Assembly: GCF_036178845.1 (NCBI RefSeq)
Contig: NZ_CP108070.1
Span: 3,286,001 to 3,350,000 of the forward strand
Direction: 5' to 3'
Origin: Streptomyces sp. NBC_00271
GTDB taxonomy: Bacteria; Actinomycetota; Actinomycetes; Streptomycetales; Streptomycetaceae
Length of the DNA stretch: 64,000 nucleotides
In this document: positions 8,138-16,597 of the stretch, piece by piece
Layout: every line of letters starts with the position of its first letter
How positions within the stretch are numbered: the stretch's first letter is position 1
Notes under the pieces: generated by a model
The model's database searches: none
Told to the model about the DNA's origin: nothing
Seen by the model: the letters and a program-made list of their open reading frames with translations, nothing else
Program-made: the position numbers and the translations under genes

Positions 8138-9163
8138 TCAGGCATCCCAGAGCGCCCCCAGCGACATGAGGTCGCTCTGGTACTCGATGCGGTCGGCCCA
8201 CTCCGTCGGCCAGGCGTCGGAGCCGTGGTGGGCGCCGGCGAACGCGCCCGTCAGACAGGCGATGGAGTCGGAGTCGCCGGAGGTGCAGGCCGCGCGGCGC
8301 AGCGCGGTGACGGGCTCGTCGACGAACTGCAGGAAGCAGAGCAGTCCGGTGGCGAGCGCCTCCTCGGCGATCCAGCCCGCGCCGGTGGCCAGGCACGGGT
8401 CGCTCTCGGGCGAAGCGGTGCGCACGGCGTCCTGAAGGCGGTCGAGGACCTCCAGGCACTCGTCCCAGCCGCGTTCGATGAAGTGCTCCGGTGTGGGGTC
8501 CTGGCTCCGGGTCCACAGGTCGCCGAGCCAGCGGGAGAGGTAGCGGCCGCGGTTCTCCTGGGCGTACGAGCGCAGGAGGCCGATCAGTTCGGTCGGCTCG
8601 GCGCCTCCGGCGAGGAGCCACACGGCGTGGGCGGTGAGGTCCGAGGCGGCGAGCGCGGTGGGATGGCCGTGGGTGAGCGCGGCCTGCAACTGCGCGGCGC
8701 CCGAACGCTGTTCGTCGCTCAGCCCCCGTACGAGCCCGACCGGCGCCACTCGCATGTTGGCCCCGCACCCCTTGGAGCCGATCTGGCTGGCCTCCTGCCA
8801 GGGCCGGCCCTCGGTCTTCAGGAGGTTGCAGGCCACGAGGCAGGTGCGGCCGGGCGCGCGGTTGTTGTCGGGCGACTGATACCAGTCCACGAACTCCTCG
8901 CGCACCGGCCGTTCCATCCGCAGCGGTGTGAGCAGGCCGCGGTCCATCGCCGTACGCAGTCCCCGCCCCAGCGCCAGCGTCATCTGCGTGTCGTCCGTGA
9001 CGATCGCGGGCCGCGGCAGCTTCATCTCCCGCCAGGGGCCGAACTTGGCCAGGATCGAGGGGACGTCGTTGAACTCGGTCGGGAAGCCCAGCGCGTCGCC
9101 GAGGGCGAGGCCGAGCAGGGATCCGGTGGCGGCGTGCTTCGCGAGCGTCGGGGTGGTGGTCAT
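8138..9163 (-). CDS. ADP-ribosylglycohydrolase family protein (DraG/ARH-like)
   Basis: A 341-residue enzyme predicted to remove ADP-ribose from a protein, nucleic acid or small molecule. The fold's metal-binding motifs are present: GLALGDALGFPTEF near the N-terminus, TDDTQMT (TDD at 56-58) and the C-terminal GDSDSIACLTGAFAGA. The ATG at 9163 has GGAAGGAC upstream and overlaps the stop of the Nudix regulator gene by four bases; longer upstream starts give a non-family Arg-rich leader. Context with an ADP-ribose-sensing-type regulator and RlaP nucleotidyltransferases suggests a shared ADP-ribose pathway. Confidence 0.92.
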   Translation of the reverse strand: MTTTPTLAKHAATGSLLGLALGDALGFPTEFNDVPSILAKFGPWREMKLPRPAIVTDDTQMTLALGRGLRTAMDRGLLTPLRMERPVREEFVDWYQSPDNNRAPGRTCLVACNLLKTEGRPWQEASQIGSKGCGANMRVAPVGLVRGLSDEQRSGAAQLQAALTHGHPTALAASDLTAHAVWLLAGGAEPTELIGLLRSYAQENRGRYLSRWLGDLWTRSQDPTPEHFIERGWDECLEVLDRLQDAVRTASPESDPCLATGAGWIAEEALATGLLCFLQFVDEPVTALRRAACTSGDSDSIACLTGAFAGAHHGSDAWPTEWADRIEYQSDLMSLGALWDA

Positions 9164-9903
9164 GAGGGCCGTCCTTCCGAAGGGGGGCGCAGCAGGGGTG
9201 GCTGCAGGGCGGTGGCGCCGCCCGCGCGGTAGAGCGCGGCGGGTTTGCCGCGGCCTCCGGTGAGGCGTGCGGCCCCCGGGACCGGTGCGACGAACCCGGG
9301 CGTGGCGAGGACCTTGCGCCGGAAGTTGGGCCGGTCGAGGACGGCGCCCCACACCGTCTCGTAGATCCGCTGCAGCTCACCGAGGGTGAACTCGGGCGGG
9401 CAGAAGGACGTGGCGAGACAGGTGTACTCGAGCTTGGCGCCGACGCGTTCGTGGGCGTCGGCGAGGATGCGGACGTGGTCGAAGGCGAGCGGGCCGACCG
9501 AGCCGTACGGCAGCCAGCGGGCCTGTGCCGCGTCACCGCCGCCGTGCGGCTCGGGAGGGTCGGGGAGCAGCGCGGCGAACGCGACGGAGACGACCCGCAT
9601 CCTCGGGTCGCGGTCGGGTTCGCTGTAGGTCCGCAGCTGTTCCAGGTGGAGGCGGGAGAGGTCCGGGATGCCGGTCTCCACGGCGAGTACACGCCGGGCG
9701 GCCGTCTCCGCGGATTCCTTCGGCAGCACGAAGCCGCCGGGCAGGGCCCAGCGGCCGGCGTACGGTTCCTGCCCCCGTTCGACGAGCAGCACCTCGAGTT
9801 CGCCCGCGCGGACGGTCAGGACGGCGAGGTCGACGGTGACGGCGAAGGGTTCGAAGGCGTACTTGTCGTAGCCCTCGGGAGCGAGGCCTCCCCTTGCGCG
9901 CAA
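9160..9903 (-). CDS. NrtR-like Nudix-domain transcriptional regulator
   Basis: About 247 residues. The N-terminal Nudix fold (FAVTVDLAVLTVRAGELEVLLVERG, then WALPGGFV) is followed by a C-terminal winged-helix region (FTLGELQRIYETVWGAVLDRPNFRRKV) typical of NrtR-family regulators. In the Nudix box, G(X5)E is kept but the REUXEE core reads RVLAVE, so two of the catalytic glutamates are replaced by Val; hydrolysis is unlikely and ligand binding is expected. No ATG fits the frame; TTG at 9903 is the best in-frame start, with a G-rich site upstream, and is uncertain. A perfect palindrome lies 55-71 bp upstream. Confidence 0.82.
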   Translation of the reverse strand: MRARGGLAPEGYDKYAFEPFAVTVDLAVLTVRAGELEVLLVERGQEPYAGRWALPGGFVLPKESAETAARRVLAVETGIPDLSRLHLEQLRTYSEPDRDPRMRVVSVAFAALLPDPPEPHGGGDAAQARWLPYGSVGPLAFDHVRILADAHERVGAKLEYTCLATSFCPPEFTLGELQRIYETVWGAVLDRPNFRRKVLATPGFVAPVPGAARLTGGRGKPAALYRAGGATALQPPLLRPPSEGRPS

Positions 9904-9957
9904 GTCACCCGCCCCCGGTTCCGCACGAGTCGTGGCCGGTGACGACCGGCACGAGTA

Positions 9958-9974
9958 ATAGTCAGTACGACTAT
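9958..9974. promoter_or_regulatory. Candidate operator palindrome for the NrtR-like regulator
   Basis: A perfect 6+5+6 dyad, ATAGTC-AGTAC-GACTAT, in an AT-rich patch unlike its surroundings. It sits just upstream of the Nudix-regulator gene and immediately after the rluB terminator, where the operon promoter must lie. NrtR-type proteins bind dyads of this general size, so autoregulation is inferred. Confidence 0.65.
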
Positions 9975-9975
9975 A

Positions 9976-10020
9976 AAAAGCCGAACCGCGCCCTACAAGA
10001 CCTCGGGCGCGGTTCTCGGC
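9976..10020 (-). terminator. Intrinsic terminator of the parA-scpAB-rluB operon
   Basis: On the minus strand a GC-rich stem (10020-10005 with 9993-9980, 14 paired bases and a 2-nt bulge) is followed directly by CTTTTTAT. Stem plus U-tract is a textbook intrinsic terminator, unusual in Streptomyces for its U-run. It isolates the Nudix operon from rluB. Confidence 0.85.
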
Positions 10021-10156
10021 ACATCCGTGTTCTCGGCACATCCGCGCCAGAAGCCCTCAGCGGCCCCTGGAGCGCGTCGGAGGCCGCCGGGCTCCCCGCC
10101 GGGCGGTGAAGGCGGGCGGAGGGCGCACAGCGCCCTCCAGGGCCGCCGGGCGGGGT

Positions 10157-11335
10157 CTAGAGATCGACCTCCTGCATGAGCATCCCGACCTCGGTGTTCG
10201 ACAGGCGGCGCAGCCAGCCCGACTTCTGGTCGCCCAGGGTGATCGGACCGAAGGCCACACGCACGAGCTTGTCGACCGGGAAGCCGGCCTCCGCGAGCAT
10301 GCGGCGCACGATGTGCTTGCGGCCCTCGTGCAGGGTCACCTCGACGAGGTAGTTCTTGCCGGTCTGCTCGACGACGCGGAAGTGGTCCGCCTTGGCGTAC
10401 CCGTCCTCCAGCTGGATGCCGTCCTTGAGCCGCTTGCCCAGGTCGCGCGGGATGGGACCCACGATGTGCGCGAGGTAGACCTTCTTCACGCCGTACTTGG
10501 GGTGGGTCAGCCGGTGCGCCAGCTCGCCGTGGTTGGTGAGCAGGATGACGCCCTCGGTCTCGGTGTCGAGCCGCCCGACGTGGAAGAGCCGCGTCTCGCG
10601 GTTCGTCACGTAGTCACCGAGGCACTGCCGGCCCTCCGTGTCCTCCATGGTCGAGACCACGCCGGCGGGCTTGTTCAGCGAGAAGAACTGGTACGACTGC
10701 GTGGCCACGGTCAGTCCGTCGACCTTGATCTCGTCGTGCTCCGGGTCGACGCGCAGACCCTGCTCCAGGACGATCTCGCCGTTGACCTCGACCCTGGCCT
10801 GCTCGATCAGCTCCTCGCAGGAGCGGCGGGAGCCGTAGCCCGCACGCGCGAGCACCTTCTGCAGGCGCTCGCCCTCCTCCTCGGCGCCCGGGAAGGTCTT
10901 GGGCAGCTTGACGTCAGGCTTGCCCGCGTACCGGTCCCGGTTGCGCTCCTCGGCCCGCGTCTCGTACTCGCGGGAACGCGCGGGCTCCGTACGGCCACCG
11001 CGCTGCTGGCCCTGCTTGGGGCCGCCCTTGGCGCCGCCGCGGGCCGCGTTGCCGCGCCCGGACTTCGGGCCTTCGTGGGACGCGGCGGGGCCTACGTCGT
11101 AGCGGCGCTCCTCGGGGCGGGGCTTGCCGGCGCGCTTCGGCCTGTCGTCGCGCCCTCCCGCGCTCCTCGGCTGGGAGCCGCCCCCACCGGTGCCCCGGGG
11201 GTTGCCGCTCCCGCCGGCCCCGCGAGGGTTGCCGCCTCCGCCGGTCCCGCGGGAATTACCGCCTCCACCGGTCCCGCGCGGGTTGCCGCGCCCGCTGTTC
11301 CTGCCACTGCCACTGCCACTGCCACTGCTTCGCAT
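10157..11335 (-). CDS. rluB: 23S rRNA pseudouridine synthase, RluB/RsuA family, with Gly/Arg-rich N-terminus
   Basis: A 392-residue protein. Residues 1 to about 150 are low-complexity Gly/Arg/Asn repeats (GGGGNPRGTGG type), then an S4 RNA-binding domain (RLQKVLARAGYGSRRSCEELI) and the pseudouridine synthase domain with catalytic Asp in the GRLDTETEG motif. It isomerises a uridine in rRNA, probably helix 90-93 of 23S as in RluB. The ATG at 11335 shares one base with the scpB stop (TGATG). Linkage of rluB to scpAB is widespread in bacteria. The repeat extension probably adds RNA affinity. Confidence 0.93.
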   Translation of the reverse strand: MRSSGSGSGSGRNSGRGNPRGTGGGGNSRGTGGGGNPRGAGGSGNPRGTGGGGSQPRSAGGRDDRPKRAGKPRPEERRYDVGPAASHEGPKSGRGNAARGGAKGGPKQGQQRGGRTEPARSREYETRAEERNRDRYAGKPDVKLPKTFPGAEEEGERLQKVLARAGYGSRRSCEELIEQARVEVNGEIVLEQGLRVDPEHDEIKVDGLTVATQSYQFFSLNKPAGVVSTMEDTEGRQCLGDYVTNRETRLFHVGRLDTETEGVILLTNHGELAHRLTHPKYGVKKVYLAHIVGPIPRDLGKRLKDGIQLEDGYAKADHFRVVEQTGKNYLVEVTLHEGRKHIVRRMLAEAGFPVDKLVRVAFGPITLGDQKSGWLRRLSNTEVGMLMQEVDL

Positions 11336-11991
11336 CAAAGTTCCGTCGTCGTCGTGTCGTCTGCATCTGCATCCGGTGCATCCGGATCGAACGACGGGAC
11401 CCCTTCCAGCGTCTCGGCCTCGATCGCGTCCGCCTCGGGGAGGAAGGGCGCGAGCTCCGGGAGCTCGTCCAGACCGCGCAGGCCCATTCGCTCCAGGAAG
11501 TAGTTCGTCGTCACGTACAGGATCGCACCTGTTTCGGGTTCCGTGCCCGCCTCCTCGACCAGACCGCGCTGCAACAGGGTGCGCATCACACCGTCGCAGT
11601 TCACTCCGCGGACCGCTGAGACCCGGGATCGGCTGACCGGCTGGCGGTAGGCGACGACCGCCAGGGTCTCAAGGGCGGCCTGGGTGAGCCGGGCCTGCTG
11701 CCCGTCGAGGACGAAGCGTTCGACGGCCGCCGCGTACTCGGGCCGGGTGTAGAACCGCCAGCCGCCCGCGATGAGCCGCAGCTCGAAACCGCGGCCCTGG
11801 ACGGTGTACTCGTCGGCCAGCTCCCGCAGCGCGTCCTTGATCTGCCGTTCGGGCCGCTCCAGGATCTTCGCGAGGTGCTCCTCGGTCGCGGGCTCGTCCA
11901 CGACCATGAGGACGGCCTCCAGGGCGGGCTTCAGGTCGAGGTCGGCGACGGTACGCAGGCCCGCCGGGGTGTCGGTGGTCTCCTGGTTCAC
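11335..11991 (-). CDS. scpB: SMC-associated protein ScpB
   Basis: ScpB is the winged-helix dimer subunit of the SMC-ScpAB condensin that organises and segregates chromosomes. The 218-residue protein shows the two winged-helix domains and the family block LAVVAYRQPVSRSRVSAVRGVNCDGVMRTLL in its middle. A GTG start at 11991 overlaps the scpA stop in a GTGA junction, coupling the two partners. Length is normal for the family. Confidence 0.95.
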   Translation of the reverse strand: MNQETTDTPAGLRTVADLDLKPALEAVLMVVDEPATEEHLAKILERPERQIKDALRELADEYTVQGRGFELRLIAGGWRFYTRPEYAAAVERFVLDGQQARLTQAALETLAVVAYRQPVSRSRVSAVRGVNCDGVMRTLLQRGLVEEAGTEPETGAILYVTTNYFLERMGLRGLDELPELAPFLPEADAIEAETLEGVPSFDPDAPDADADDTTTTEL

Positions 11992-13187
11992 GCCTTCTCC
12001 TCCTTGGCGCCGTCCTTGATCTTGTCGTCCTTGGTCTCGCCGTCCTTGGCCCGGTCGTCCTTGGCCACTTCCGGCGGGCGGTCGAACTCGTCCGTGACCC
12101 TCGGCTGGCCGTCGCCGTCGCCGCCCGTCCAGCGCACCATGAGCTCCCCGAGGGCCTCCTCCTGGTCGAGGGCGACGGCCTTCTCCCGGTAGAGCTCCAG
12201 CAGGGCCAGGAACCGGGCCACGACGGTGAGGGTGTCCTCGGTGTCCTCGACGAGGGCGCGGAAACTGGCCTCCCCGAGCTCCCGCAGCCGCGCCACCACG
12301 ATCCCGGCCTGCTCCTGCACGCTCACCAGCGGGGCGTGGATGTGGTCGACGTACACCTGCGGCCTGGGCTTGGGCTGCATCGCCTTCACGGCGAGCCTGG
12401 CGAATCCTTCCGCCCCGATGCTGATGACCACCTCGGGCAGCAGCTCGGCGTGGTGGGCCTCGAGCCCGACGGTGCGCGGGTAGCGGCGGCCCTCTTCCTC
12501 CAGCCGGGCGTTGAAGATGTCCGCGATCTGCTTGTAGGCGCGGTACTGGAGCAGCCGCGCGAACAGCAGGTCCCGCGCCTCCAGCAGCGCCAGATCCGCC
12601 TCGTCCTCGACCTCGGCGGCCGGGAGCAGCCGGGCGGCCTTCAGATCGAGCAGCGTCGCCGCGACGACCAGGAACTCGGTCGTCTGGTCGAGGTCCCAGT
12701 CGGGACCCATCGCCCTGATGTGCGCCATGAACTCGTCGGTGACCTTGGACAGCGCCACTTCGGTGACATCGAGCTTGTGCTTCGAGATCAACTGAAGCAG
12801 CAGGTCGAACGGCCCCTCGAAGTTCGCGAGCCGCACCTTGAAGACCCCGTCACCGGCCTCGGCCTGTGCCGGAGGTTCGGGCGAAGGCTCAAGCGCCGTG
12901 TCCGCCGGAGGGTCCGCTGCCGGAGACTCGGGCGCCGTGTCTACCGGAGGGTGCGCCGCCGGAGGCTCGGGCGCCGTCTCCGCGGCGGCCTCGACGGGCT
13001 CCTCCACGGACTCCTCGACCGACTCGGCTCGCCCGTCGACCGGCGGCGGCCCCTCGGCCGACTCGACGCGCTCCTCGGGCCGCCCGTCCCGCTTCTCCGT
13101 CGGGACCGGCGTCGCGCCGGGGCCCCGGCCCAGGACACGGCGACGGCCGCCGGAGCCGGCGGGGACAGAGGTGTCGTTCGAGGTCAT
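11988..13187 (-). CDS. scpA: SMC-associated kleisin ScpA, with Pro/Glu-rich N-terminal extension
   Basis: The kleisin subunit that bridges SMC heads. The conserved domain begins near residue 115 (FKVRLANFEGPFDLLLQLISKHKLD) and ends with the winged-helix region (FLALLELYREKAVALDQEE). Residues 1-110 are a disordered Pro/Glu/Ala-rich extension with repeats such as DTAPESPAADPP, absent from most ScpA proteins outside actinobacteria. A Lys/Asp-rich tail (KDDRAKDGETKDDKIKDG) follows the core. The gene lies 18 bp after the small upstream gene in the parA operon. Confidence 0.93.
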   Translation of the reverse strand: MTSNDTSVPAGSGGRRRVLGRGPGATPVPTEKRDGRPEERVESAEGPPPVDGRAESVEESVEEPVEAAAETAPEPPAAHPPVDTAPESPAADPPADTALEPSPEPPAQAEAGDGVFKVRLANFEGPFDLLLQLISKHKLDVTEVALSKVTDEFMAHIRAMGPDWDLDQTTEFLVVAATLLDLKAARLLPAAEVEDEADLALLEARDLLFARLLQYRAYKQIADIFNARLEEEGRRYPRTVGLEAHHAELLPEVVISIGAEGFARLAVKAMQPKPRPQVYVDHIHAPLVSVQEQAGIVVARLRELGEASFRALVEDTEDTLTVVARFLALLELYREKAVALDQEEALGELMVRWTGGDGDGQPRVTDEFDRPPEVAKDDRAKDGETKDDKIKDGAKEEKA

Positions 13188-13205
13188 AGCCGTCGCAGGC
13201 TACCG

Positions 13206-13772
13206 CTACCGCCCGCGAAGCCGTCGTACGAGGATGCTCGCGTCCCCGCGGGATTCAAGATCGGCGAGTACGACGGCGACCGCCTCGCGGACGATCCGGC
13301 CGCGGTCGACCGCGAGCCCGTGCTCCCCGCGGAGCACCAGCCGGGCGTGCTCGAGGTCCATGAGCTCCTCGGCGGACACGTACACCGTGATCTTCTCGTC
13401 GTGCCGCTCCCGCCCGCTGGGCCGCCGGTTGGCGGCGCGGGAGCGCTTGCTGCCGCGGGCGGGCTGCCCGCCGGCGCCCTCCTGCGTCGCCTGGCGCCGC
13501 GCCGAACGCTCCGGGGCCGTACCCCGGCTGCGGGACTCTCCCGCGTCCGCCTCGGCGTCCGCCGCGACGTGTTCGTCGCCCTCGCCGTCACCGCCCTGCA
13601 CCGGCACCGACTGCGGCGCGTCCTCCGCGGCGGCCGGGTCGCTCTCACCGGCCGGAGCCGGTACCCGGGCCTCGCCGTTGGTCCGGCGGGTCGGGGTGGA
13701 TGACTGGAGCGCCATGCCCCCGGTGGTACGGAACAGTTCGTCGGCCCCCGGCAGACTCACTCGGCGTGACAC
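13206..13772 (-). CDS. Small protein between parA and scpA, possible ribbon-helix-helix type domain
   Basis: A 188-residue protein. Residues 1 to about 115 are low-complexity and rich in Ala, Glu, Gly and Arg. The last 65 residues (EKITVYVSAEELMDLEHARLVLRG, then DRGRIVREAVAVVLADLE) read like a short strand plus two helices, as in ribbon-helix-helix DNA-binding proteins, which often partner ParA-type ATPases. The GTG start lies inside the parA end, 16 bp before its stop, with GGGAGGTG upstream. A ParA-partner or segregation role is inferred from position only. Confidence 0.75.
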   Translation of the reverse strand: MSRRVSLPGADELFRTTGGMALQSSTPTRRTNGEARVPAPAGESDPAAAEDAPQSVPVQGGDGEGDEHVAADAEADAGESRSRGTAPERSARRQATQEGAGGQPARGSKRSRAANRRPSGRERHDEKITVYVSAEELMDLEHARLVLRGEHGLAVDRGRIVREAVAVVLADLESRGDASILVRRLRGR

Positions 13773-14926
13773 CGGGCGAGCACCTCCCTGGCGAGCTGGC
13801 GATAGGCGGCGGCACCGACGGAGTTGGAGGCGTACGTGGTGATCGGCTCACCGGCGACGGTGGTCTCCGGGAAGCGGACGGTCCGGCCGATCACCGTGTG
13901 GTAGACGTGATCGTCGAACGCCTCGACCACGCGCGCGAGCACCTCACGGCTGTGCACCGTGCGGGAGTCGTACATCGTGGCGAGGATGCCGTCGAGCTCC
14001 AGCTCGGGGTTGAGCCGCTCCTGGACCTTCTCGATGGTCTCGGTGAGCAGCGCGACACCGCGCAGGGCGAAGAACTCGCACTCGAGCGGCACGATCACCT
14101 TGTGGGCCGCCGTGAGGGCGTTGACGGTGAGGAGGCCGAGCGAGGGCTGACAGTCGATCACGATGTAGTCGTAGTCGGCCATCAGCGGCTTCAGCGCGCG
14201 CTGGAGCGTGGACTCGCGCGCGACCTCGGACACCAACTGCACCTCGGCGGCGGACAGGTCGATGTTGCTGGGCAGCAGGTCCATGTTCGGGACCGCCGTC
14301 TTCAGGAGCACCTCGTCGGCCGCCATGCCCCGCTCCATGAGCAGGTTGTAGACGGTGAGGTCGAGCTCCATGGGGTTGACGCCGAGGCCCACGGAGAGCG
14401 CGCCCTGCGGGTCGAAGTCGACGAGCAGGACCCGGCGTCCGTACTCCGCGAGCGCGGCGCCCAGGTTGATGGTCGACGTCGTCTTGCCGACGCCGCCCTT
14501 CTGGTTGCACATCGCGATGATCGTCGCGGGGCCGTGGCTGGTCAGCGGACCCGGGATCGGGAAGTAGGGCAGCGGGCGTCCGGTCGGTCCGACGCGCTCA
14601 CGGCGCTGACGGGCCGCGTCGGGCGCGAGCGTGGCCGCGTACTCCGGATCGGGCTCGTACTCGGCGTCGGGGTCGTAGAAGTGCCCCTCGGGCAGTTCGT
14701 CGTAGTCGGCGAAGTGGGTGTGGTTCCCGCCACTTCCGTTGCCGGCCATGGCGTTCACGTGATGGCCATCCATGCTCTGGTGTGCTGTCTGAGTCATCCG
14801 GGGACTCTTTTGCGCTGCGAAGGTTCGGACAGCGACGGAGCCGACAGCCTCGAGCCCCGTGGGGCCCTGGCCCCGCGCCGGCATTCCTGGTTGACCACCC
14901 CCGGGAGTAAATGTCGACTCATTCAC
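13757..14926 (-). CDS. ParA family ATPase (Soj/MinD-like)
   Basis: A 389-residue ParA-type ATPase with the deviant Walker A motif KGGVGKTT at residues 143-150, a DFDPQGALSVGLG switch segment and VIDCQPSLGLLT as Walker B. A 130-residue disordered N-terminal extension is unusual; an internal ATG near codon 44 is an alternative start. The GTG at 14926 is strongly supported by AAGGAGGT ten bases upstream. It heads the segregation operon with the small gene, scpA, scpB and rluB. Streptomyces has its main parAB at oriC, so this is probably the second chromosomal ParA-like protein. Confidence 0.9.
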   Translation of the reverse strand: MNESTFTPGGGQPGMPARGQGPTGLEAVGSVAVRTFAAQKSPRMTQTAHQSMDGHHVNAMAGNGSGGNHTHFADYDELPEGHFYDPDAEYEPDPEYAATLAPDAARQRRERVGPTGRPLPYFPIPGPLTSHGPATIIAMCNQKGGVGKTTSTINLGAALAEYGRRVLLVDFDPQGALSVGLGVNPMELDLTVYNLLMERGMAADEVLLKTAVPNMDLLPSNIDLSAAEVQLVSEVARESTLQRALKPLMADYDYIVIDCQPSLGLLTVNALTAAHKVIVPLECEFFALRGVALLTETIEKVQERLNPELELDGILATMYDSRTVHSREVLARVVEAFDDHVYHTVIGRTVRFPETTVAGEPITTYASNSVGAAAYRQLAREVLARCHAE

Positions 14927-15307
14927 AAGTCGTCTTACCTCCTTGGTGACCAGGAAACTTCTAGATAGGTCAGCGTGGCACCATGCCGACGGTTGGCGAC
15001 TCTATGGCGTGTCACCGGTCCGCAGCAACACAATCCGCCGGACCCGACCCGATGTGTCGGCAACCGAACACCCCTCTGTCAAGGGCGTAAGGCCGTCGCA
15101 CAGCAGGTTTCACGGGTGTGCGAATCGGTTAAAGGGTTACGTTCGTGGCGAGTTGAACGAGTGTCGCAAAGTGACCCGACACACACCCGACCGGACCTCG
15201 CTGGGCAAGGTCCGGCCGGGTGCGGGGCGTTGACGACCTGTGTTGACGTATCGCCTTTTGCCGATTGATGGGTCAGCCGGCCACGCGGCCGGTCACCCTT
15301 CGGTGTC
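14927..15307. other. Intergenic region between parA and ald
   Basis: No gene seen. It holds the parA promoter candidate (14999-15028) and two hairpins downstream of ald: CCGGACCT/AGGTCCGG at 15191-15215 and CCGGCC/GGCCGG at about 15277-15292, either of which could terminate ald transcription. A TTGACA on the minus strand at about 15077-15082 lacks a good -10. Confidence 0.6.
14999..15028 (-). promoter_or_regulatory. Candidate parA promoter
   Basis: On the minus strand, -35 TTGCTG (15028-15023), an 18-nt spacer and -10 TAGAGT (15004-14999). Transcription would start near 14992, giving a leader of about 65 nt with the strong AAGGAGGT site. Confidence 0.5.
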
Positions 15308-16423
15308 TCAGCCGAGCAGGGACTCCAGCTCGACGTGCTCCAGGCCGTGCGCTTCCGCGACCTCCCGGTACACGACCTTGCCGTCGTGCGTGTTGAGGCC
15401 CTTGGCCAGCGCGGGGTCACGGCGCAGCGCCTCGACCCAGCCGCGGTTGGCCAGTTCCACGATGTACGGCAGCGTGGCGTTGGTCAGCGCGTACGTGGAG
15501 GTGTTGGGCACGGCGCCGGGCATGTTGGCGACGCAGTAGAAGACCGAGTTGTGGACCGGGAAGGTCGGCTCGGCGTGCGTGGTCGGGCGGGAGTCCTCGA
15601 AGCAGCCGCCCTGGTCGATCGCGATGTCGACAAGAACACTTCCCGCCTTCATCCGGGACACCAGCTCGTTGGTGACGAGCTTCGGGGCCTTGGCGCCGGG
15701 GATGAGGACCGCACCGATGACGAGGTCGGCCTCGAGGCAGGCCTTCTCGAGCTCGAAGGCGTTGGAGACGACGGTCTGGATCTTCGTGCCGAAGATCTTG
15801 TCCGCCTCCTTGAGCTTGTTGATGTCGCGGTCGAGCAGGGTCACCTGGAAGCCCATGCCGATGGCGATCTGCGCGGCGTTCCAGCCGGAGACGCCGCCGC
15901 CGATGACGACCGCCTTGGCGGGCAGCACACCGGGGACACCGCCGGGCAGCACACCGCGGCCGCCGTTGGCGGCCATCAGGTGGTAGGCGCCGACCTGGGG
16001 GGCGAGGCGGCCCGCGACCTCGGACATCGGGGCGAGCAGCGGCAGCGCGCGGCTCGGCAGCTCGACCGTCTCGTACGCGATCGCCGTGGTGCCGGACTCC
16101 AGGAGCGCGTCGGTGCACTCCTTGGACGCGGCCAGGTGCAGGTAGGTGAAGAGGGTCTGGTCCTTGCGGAGGCGGTGGTACTCCTCCGCGATGGGCTCCT
16201 TGACCTTCAGCAGCAGGTCGGCCGCGGCCCAGACCTCGTCGGCGGTCTCCAGGATCTGCGCACCGGCGGAAACGTACTCGTCGTCCGTGATCGAGGAGCC
16301 GACACCGGCGTTCCGCTCGACGACGACCTGGTGGCCGTTGCGCACCAGCTCGTGCACACCGGCGGGGGTGATGGCCACCCGGAACTCGTTGTTCTTGACC
16401 TCGCGGGGGATGCCGACCTTCAC
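15308..16423 (-). CDS. ald: Alanine dehydrogenase
   Basis: Ald interconverts L-alanine and pyruvate plus ammonia with NAD. The 371-residue protein starts KVGIPREVKNNEFRVAITPAG (first residues after the start codon, split here) and has the nucleotide-binding GGGVSGWNAAQIA loop; substrate residues Arg15-like and Lys75-like (LLKVKEP) are in place. The GTG at 16423 is chosen over 16432 because AAGGA then has an 11-nt spacing and the length equals the family norm. A minus-strand promoter, TAGACA-16-TAGACT, is present upstream. Confidence 0.96.
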   Translation of the reverse strand: MKVGIPREVKNNEFRVAITPAGVHELVRNGHQVVVERNAGVGSSITDDEYVSAGAQILETADEVWAAADLLLKVKEPIAEEYHRLRKDQTLFTYLHLAASKECTDALLESGTTAIAYETVELPSRALPLLAPMSEVAGRLAPQVGAYHLMAANGGRGVLPGGVPGVLPAKAVVIGGGVSGWNAAQIAIGMGFQVTLLDRDINKLKEADKIFGTKIQTVVSNAFELEKACLEADLVIGAVLIPGAKAPKLVTNELVSRMKAGSVLVDIAIDQGGCFEDSRPTTHAEPTFPVHNSVFYCVANMPGAVPNTSTYALTNATLPYIVELANRGWVEALRRDPALAKGLNTHDGKVVYREVAEAHGLEHVELESLLG

Positions 16424-16556
16424 GTCGATCACGGTCCTTGGCTCAGAGGGTTCTGGGGCTATGCACGGCCGGGGCGATGCAAGCCGGGGCAATGCATGTC
16501 ATACCCGGATACACGGGGGCGCACCGGGAGACACCACGAAAGAACGCGGCGGAGCC

Positions 16557-16584
16557 AGTCTAATGAAGGGGTTCTCTCTGTCTA
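16557..16584 (-). promoter_or_regulatory. Candidate ald promoter
   Basis: Minus strand -35 TAGACA (16584-16579), 16-nt spacer, -10 TAGACT (16562-16557). It lies 14 bp beyond the stop of the NB-ARC/TPR gene and implies a leader of about 125 nt that contains a near-repeated GGGGC(G/A)ATGCA motif. Confidence 0.5.
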
Positions 16585-16597
16585 GCCTTTCAATGCA

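Noticed and set aside
14500..15307. Second chromosomal origin or parS site near parA
   Set aside because: No DnaA-box cluster and no parS consensus (TGTTTCACGTGAAACA) were found in the region.
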